In this document: piece by piece, positions 62,101-64,000 of the stretch | Layout: each line of letters begins with the position of its first letter | Position numbering within the stretch: position 1 is the first letter of the stretch | Assembly (NCBI GenBank): GCA_022570795.1 | Contig: JAKUDP010000010.1 | Coordinates: forward strand, 1,612,001 to 1,676,000 | Source of the DNA: Sphaerulina vaccinii | Taxonomy: Eukaryota > Ascomycota > Dothideomycetes > Mycosphaerellales > Mycosphaerellaceae | Length of the DNA stretch: 64,000 nucleotides | Reading direction: 5' to 3' | Notes under the pieces: model-generated | The model's input: the letters and a program-made list of their open reading frames with translations, nothing else | Databases searched by the model: none | What the model was told of the DNA's origin: nothing | Position numbers and translations under genes: made by a program

Positions 62101-64000
62101 TAATATTTTAGAAAGGTATATTCTTCTAAAAAGAGACTATTTAAGTCTATCTATAAGTATAGATAAGTAGGAAGTATAGAAAACTATACTAAGCTTATCT
62201 AAAAGAAAAGAAAGAAAGTTTTAGATAAAAAATATAGCTATTTAGAAACTACTACTTAAGTTATTTAAAAAAGTATTAATTTTTAGAGTTTAGTTTTAAT
62301 ATTTTAGATAAAATAGATTAAGAGTAAAAAAGTAGATTTAGAGGTAAAAGAGCTATACTAGTTCTATTAAGAAAGAACTAGAGGCTATAGTTTAGACTAT
62401 AGGAAAATAACCTAGATAGAAAGGAAATCTTCTAGGTAATTTTAAACCTAAAAGATACTAAAAAGAGAATATTACAAACTCTCTAGTTAGAGGAGTTATT
62501 CTTATTATTTATAAAAATACCTAATAGTTTCCTAGGGCTAGAATACTTAAAATTTAGCCTATAGTAGAGGAAAGTAAATACTTAAATAATTTATAAGCTA
62601 ACTAAGTACCTAGAGTAGAATAATTAGAATAAGGTAATAGAAGAGAAAAAAGCTTTTAATATCTAGATAACTCTATATAATAAGTATAGTAAGGTCTAGC
62701 AAGCCTATATAATAGCTATTATCTAGAAGTATATAAACTTTAAAATAGGACTAGAAGATAGAATTAGAAGCTTATAGGTCTACTTTAGAAACCTAGATAG
62801 AAAGATAGTAGAGATTAACTAGAGAAAGTCTTACTATAAAACTCCGAAAATAAGGATTAAGCATCTACTTTTCTCTCTACTAGATAGATATAAAAGTACT
62901 AGATAGACTATTCTAGCTTAGAAGAATCTAATACTAGAAGATATCTTCTAGATACTAGAAGTAGAAGAGTCTATAGACTAAAAAGAGATAGCTATATTTG
63001 CTAGGAAAGGTACCTAGCAACTACTAGAATATTTCCTCTATAAGGGACTATATACCTAGAGAAAATACTCTAGACTCGAATAGATAAAGAGAGCTACTAA
63101 GTTCTATTAGGCTCTAGGAACCTAACTAAATAGAGTCGAAAAGAGACTTTCTCCGATATAAGCTAGAAGAAGTTCTTTATTTAATAAGAATAAGCTAAAA
63201 GTAGTAGTAAAAAAACTCTAGCTCGAAGTATAATCTTTTAAGAAATTAAATAAGAAATACTCGAAAAAAGCTATTATAGTATAAGATATAGAATTGCTAA
63301 CTACTTTAGACCTATTCTAGACTCTATCTAAAAATAAAAATATTAATAAAGTAGCCTACTCTACTATAGAAGCTAAAAGCAAGTATAGACTATTAGAATA
63401 GCTACTTAACTCTTATACTTCTACTTATATAACTAACTAAGAATTACTTTTTAGAAAACTAAAGCCTTTTTAGACTAGAAAGTAGATTAAGGTTAGAAGT
63501 AGCTATCTAATAGCTATATATATAGGCAAAGTAAGTAATAGGAGGTAGAAAGAGCAAATAGATTATACTAAAGAATATTTTTTTTATATCTAGACTTAGA
63601 ATAAATTTTATTTTATAAAATTAATTTAGTAAGTAGTTTAGTATTTAACTACTAAAATTTATACTTGTTTTAGCCTCTAGAAAAGTAGTTATCTAAATAA
63701 AAATATTAGAAGGAGTCCTATTTATTAAAGAGATTAATAAGAGTCTAGCTAAGTCTATTAGGCTCTAGAGGCTTAACTAAAATTAAATATACTTCTTATA
63801 GGAATTAATAGATAAAGTATATACTTTCTATATATTAGAGAGTACCTAGAATTAGTAGGAGCTCTAGTATCGAAGGCTTATATATTTTAGAGAAAAGGTA
63901 GTAAAAGACTTTTACTAGGTCTTAGATTTAAAGAGCCTAATACTAATTCTAAAGGAGTATAGAGTATATAGAGTCTATATAATAGTAAAGATAAAGTAGT
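62100..64000 (+). mobile_element. Ty1/copia-like retrotransposon remnant, gag and protease part, runs off the window
   Basis: From 62760 one plus-strand frame can be followed for over 1 kb if TAG and TAA are read as mutated sense codons; no other type of interruption is met. It has a gag-like helical region (KTPKIRIKHLLFSLLDRYKS), a zinc-knuckle-like spacing with former Cys/His codons now Tyr (about 63,030-63,070), and near 63,399-63,470 a WLLDSG-type copia protease motif in altered form (L-L-N-S at 63402-63413, then ITN and LLF..LKPF). The left end is not defined and the element continues beyond 64,000. Confidence 0.55.

Larger units (their letters stand above)
46187..64000. repeat. RIP-mutated transposon island with nested elements
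   Basis: From here to the right edge the sequence becomes strongly AT-rich, CA and TG dinucleotides nearly vanish while TA abounds, and CG and other C-containing steps remain. This is the signature of repeat-induced point mutation acting on CpA. No frame of 60 codons survives on either strand. Remnants of transposase, reverse transcriptase, RNase H and integrase can still be read if TAG and TAA are taken as former CAG, CAA or TGG. The first 100 bases (46,187-46,290) are less altered. The constituent elements are given separately. Confidence 0.9.

Noticed and set aside
46187..64000. Possibility that the AT-rich block is mitochondrial DNA or a centromere
   Set aside because: CG steps are retained, CA/TG are selectively lost, and transposon coding remnants and LTRs are present; RIP explains it better.

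Overview
The window is nuclear DNA of a filamentous ascomycete. Genes are interrupted by short GT-AG introns of about 40-220 bases with CTRAY-type branch sites. The gene set is typically fungal (Sec39, secreted glutaminase, tannase/feruloyl esterase, HET domain, MARVEL, DUF3431), and the last 18 kb is a repeat block mutated by RIP (repeat-induced point mutation). A Dothideomycete, perhaps a relative of Mycosphaerella/Cercospora, would fit, but that placement is an inference from overall gene character. Exon borders below were worked out by hand from reading frames and splice motifs. Layout: bases 1-46,186 are gene-dense, with about 20 protein genes on both strands. From left to right they are: Sec39 (5' end outside the window); a 2-oxoglutarate oxygenase and a Rad51-like protein sharing a divergent promoter; the complex I twin-CX9C subunit (NDUFS5 type); a secreted glutaminase; a disordered Q-rich protein; a fructosyl-amine/sarcosine-oxidase-like flavoenzyme; a broken SGNH hydrolase; an Arg/Asp-rich disordered protein; an 876-residue fungal protein with an apparent frameshift; a coiled-coil protein; a tannase-family esterase; a MARVEL protein; a HET gene broken by in-frame TGA codons; an Old Yellow Enzyme; a tRNA-Ile; an HExxH protein; a membrane protein; an acetoacetyl-CoA synthetase-like ligase; a DUF3431 protein; pyruvate kinase; and a truncated NmrA-like gene. 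The neighbours do not form an obvious pathway or cluster. The most remarkable object is at 34,482-34,680 on the minus strand. A complete 74-nt tRNA-Ile(AAU) is split by three insertions. One is the usual intron after position 37. The other two, in the D stem and in the T stem, each begin GTAAG, end AG and carry a branch-like CTAAC or CTGAT. Removing all three gives a fully paired cloverleaf. Because box A is cut in two, ordinary RNA polymerase III transcription of this gene is doubtful. From 46,187 to the end there is no reading frame of 60 codons in any frame, and CA/TG dinucleotides are nearly absent. I read this as a three-deep nest. A hAT DNA transposon on the minus strand is split by a Ty3/gypsy element (48,165-60,574, 362-bp LTRs, GTAGT target duplication). 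That element is itself split by a second Ty3/gypsy element (50,050-55,754, 164-bp LTRs, TCTAG/CCTAG target duplication). A Ty1/copia-like element runs off the right edge. The gene side of the border carries a 3' remnant of an NmrA-like gene, and pyruvate kinase lies less than 1 kb away.
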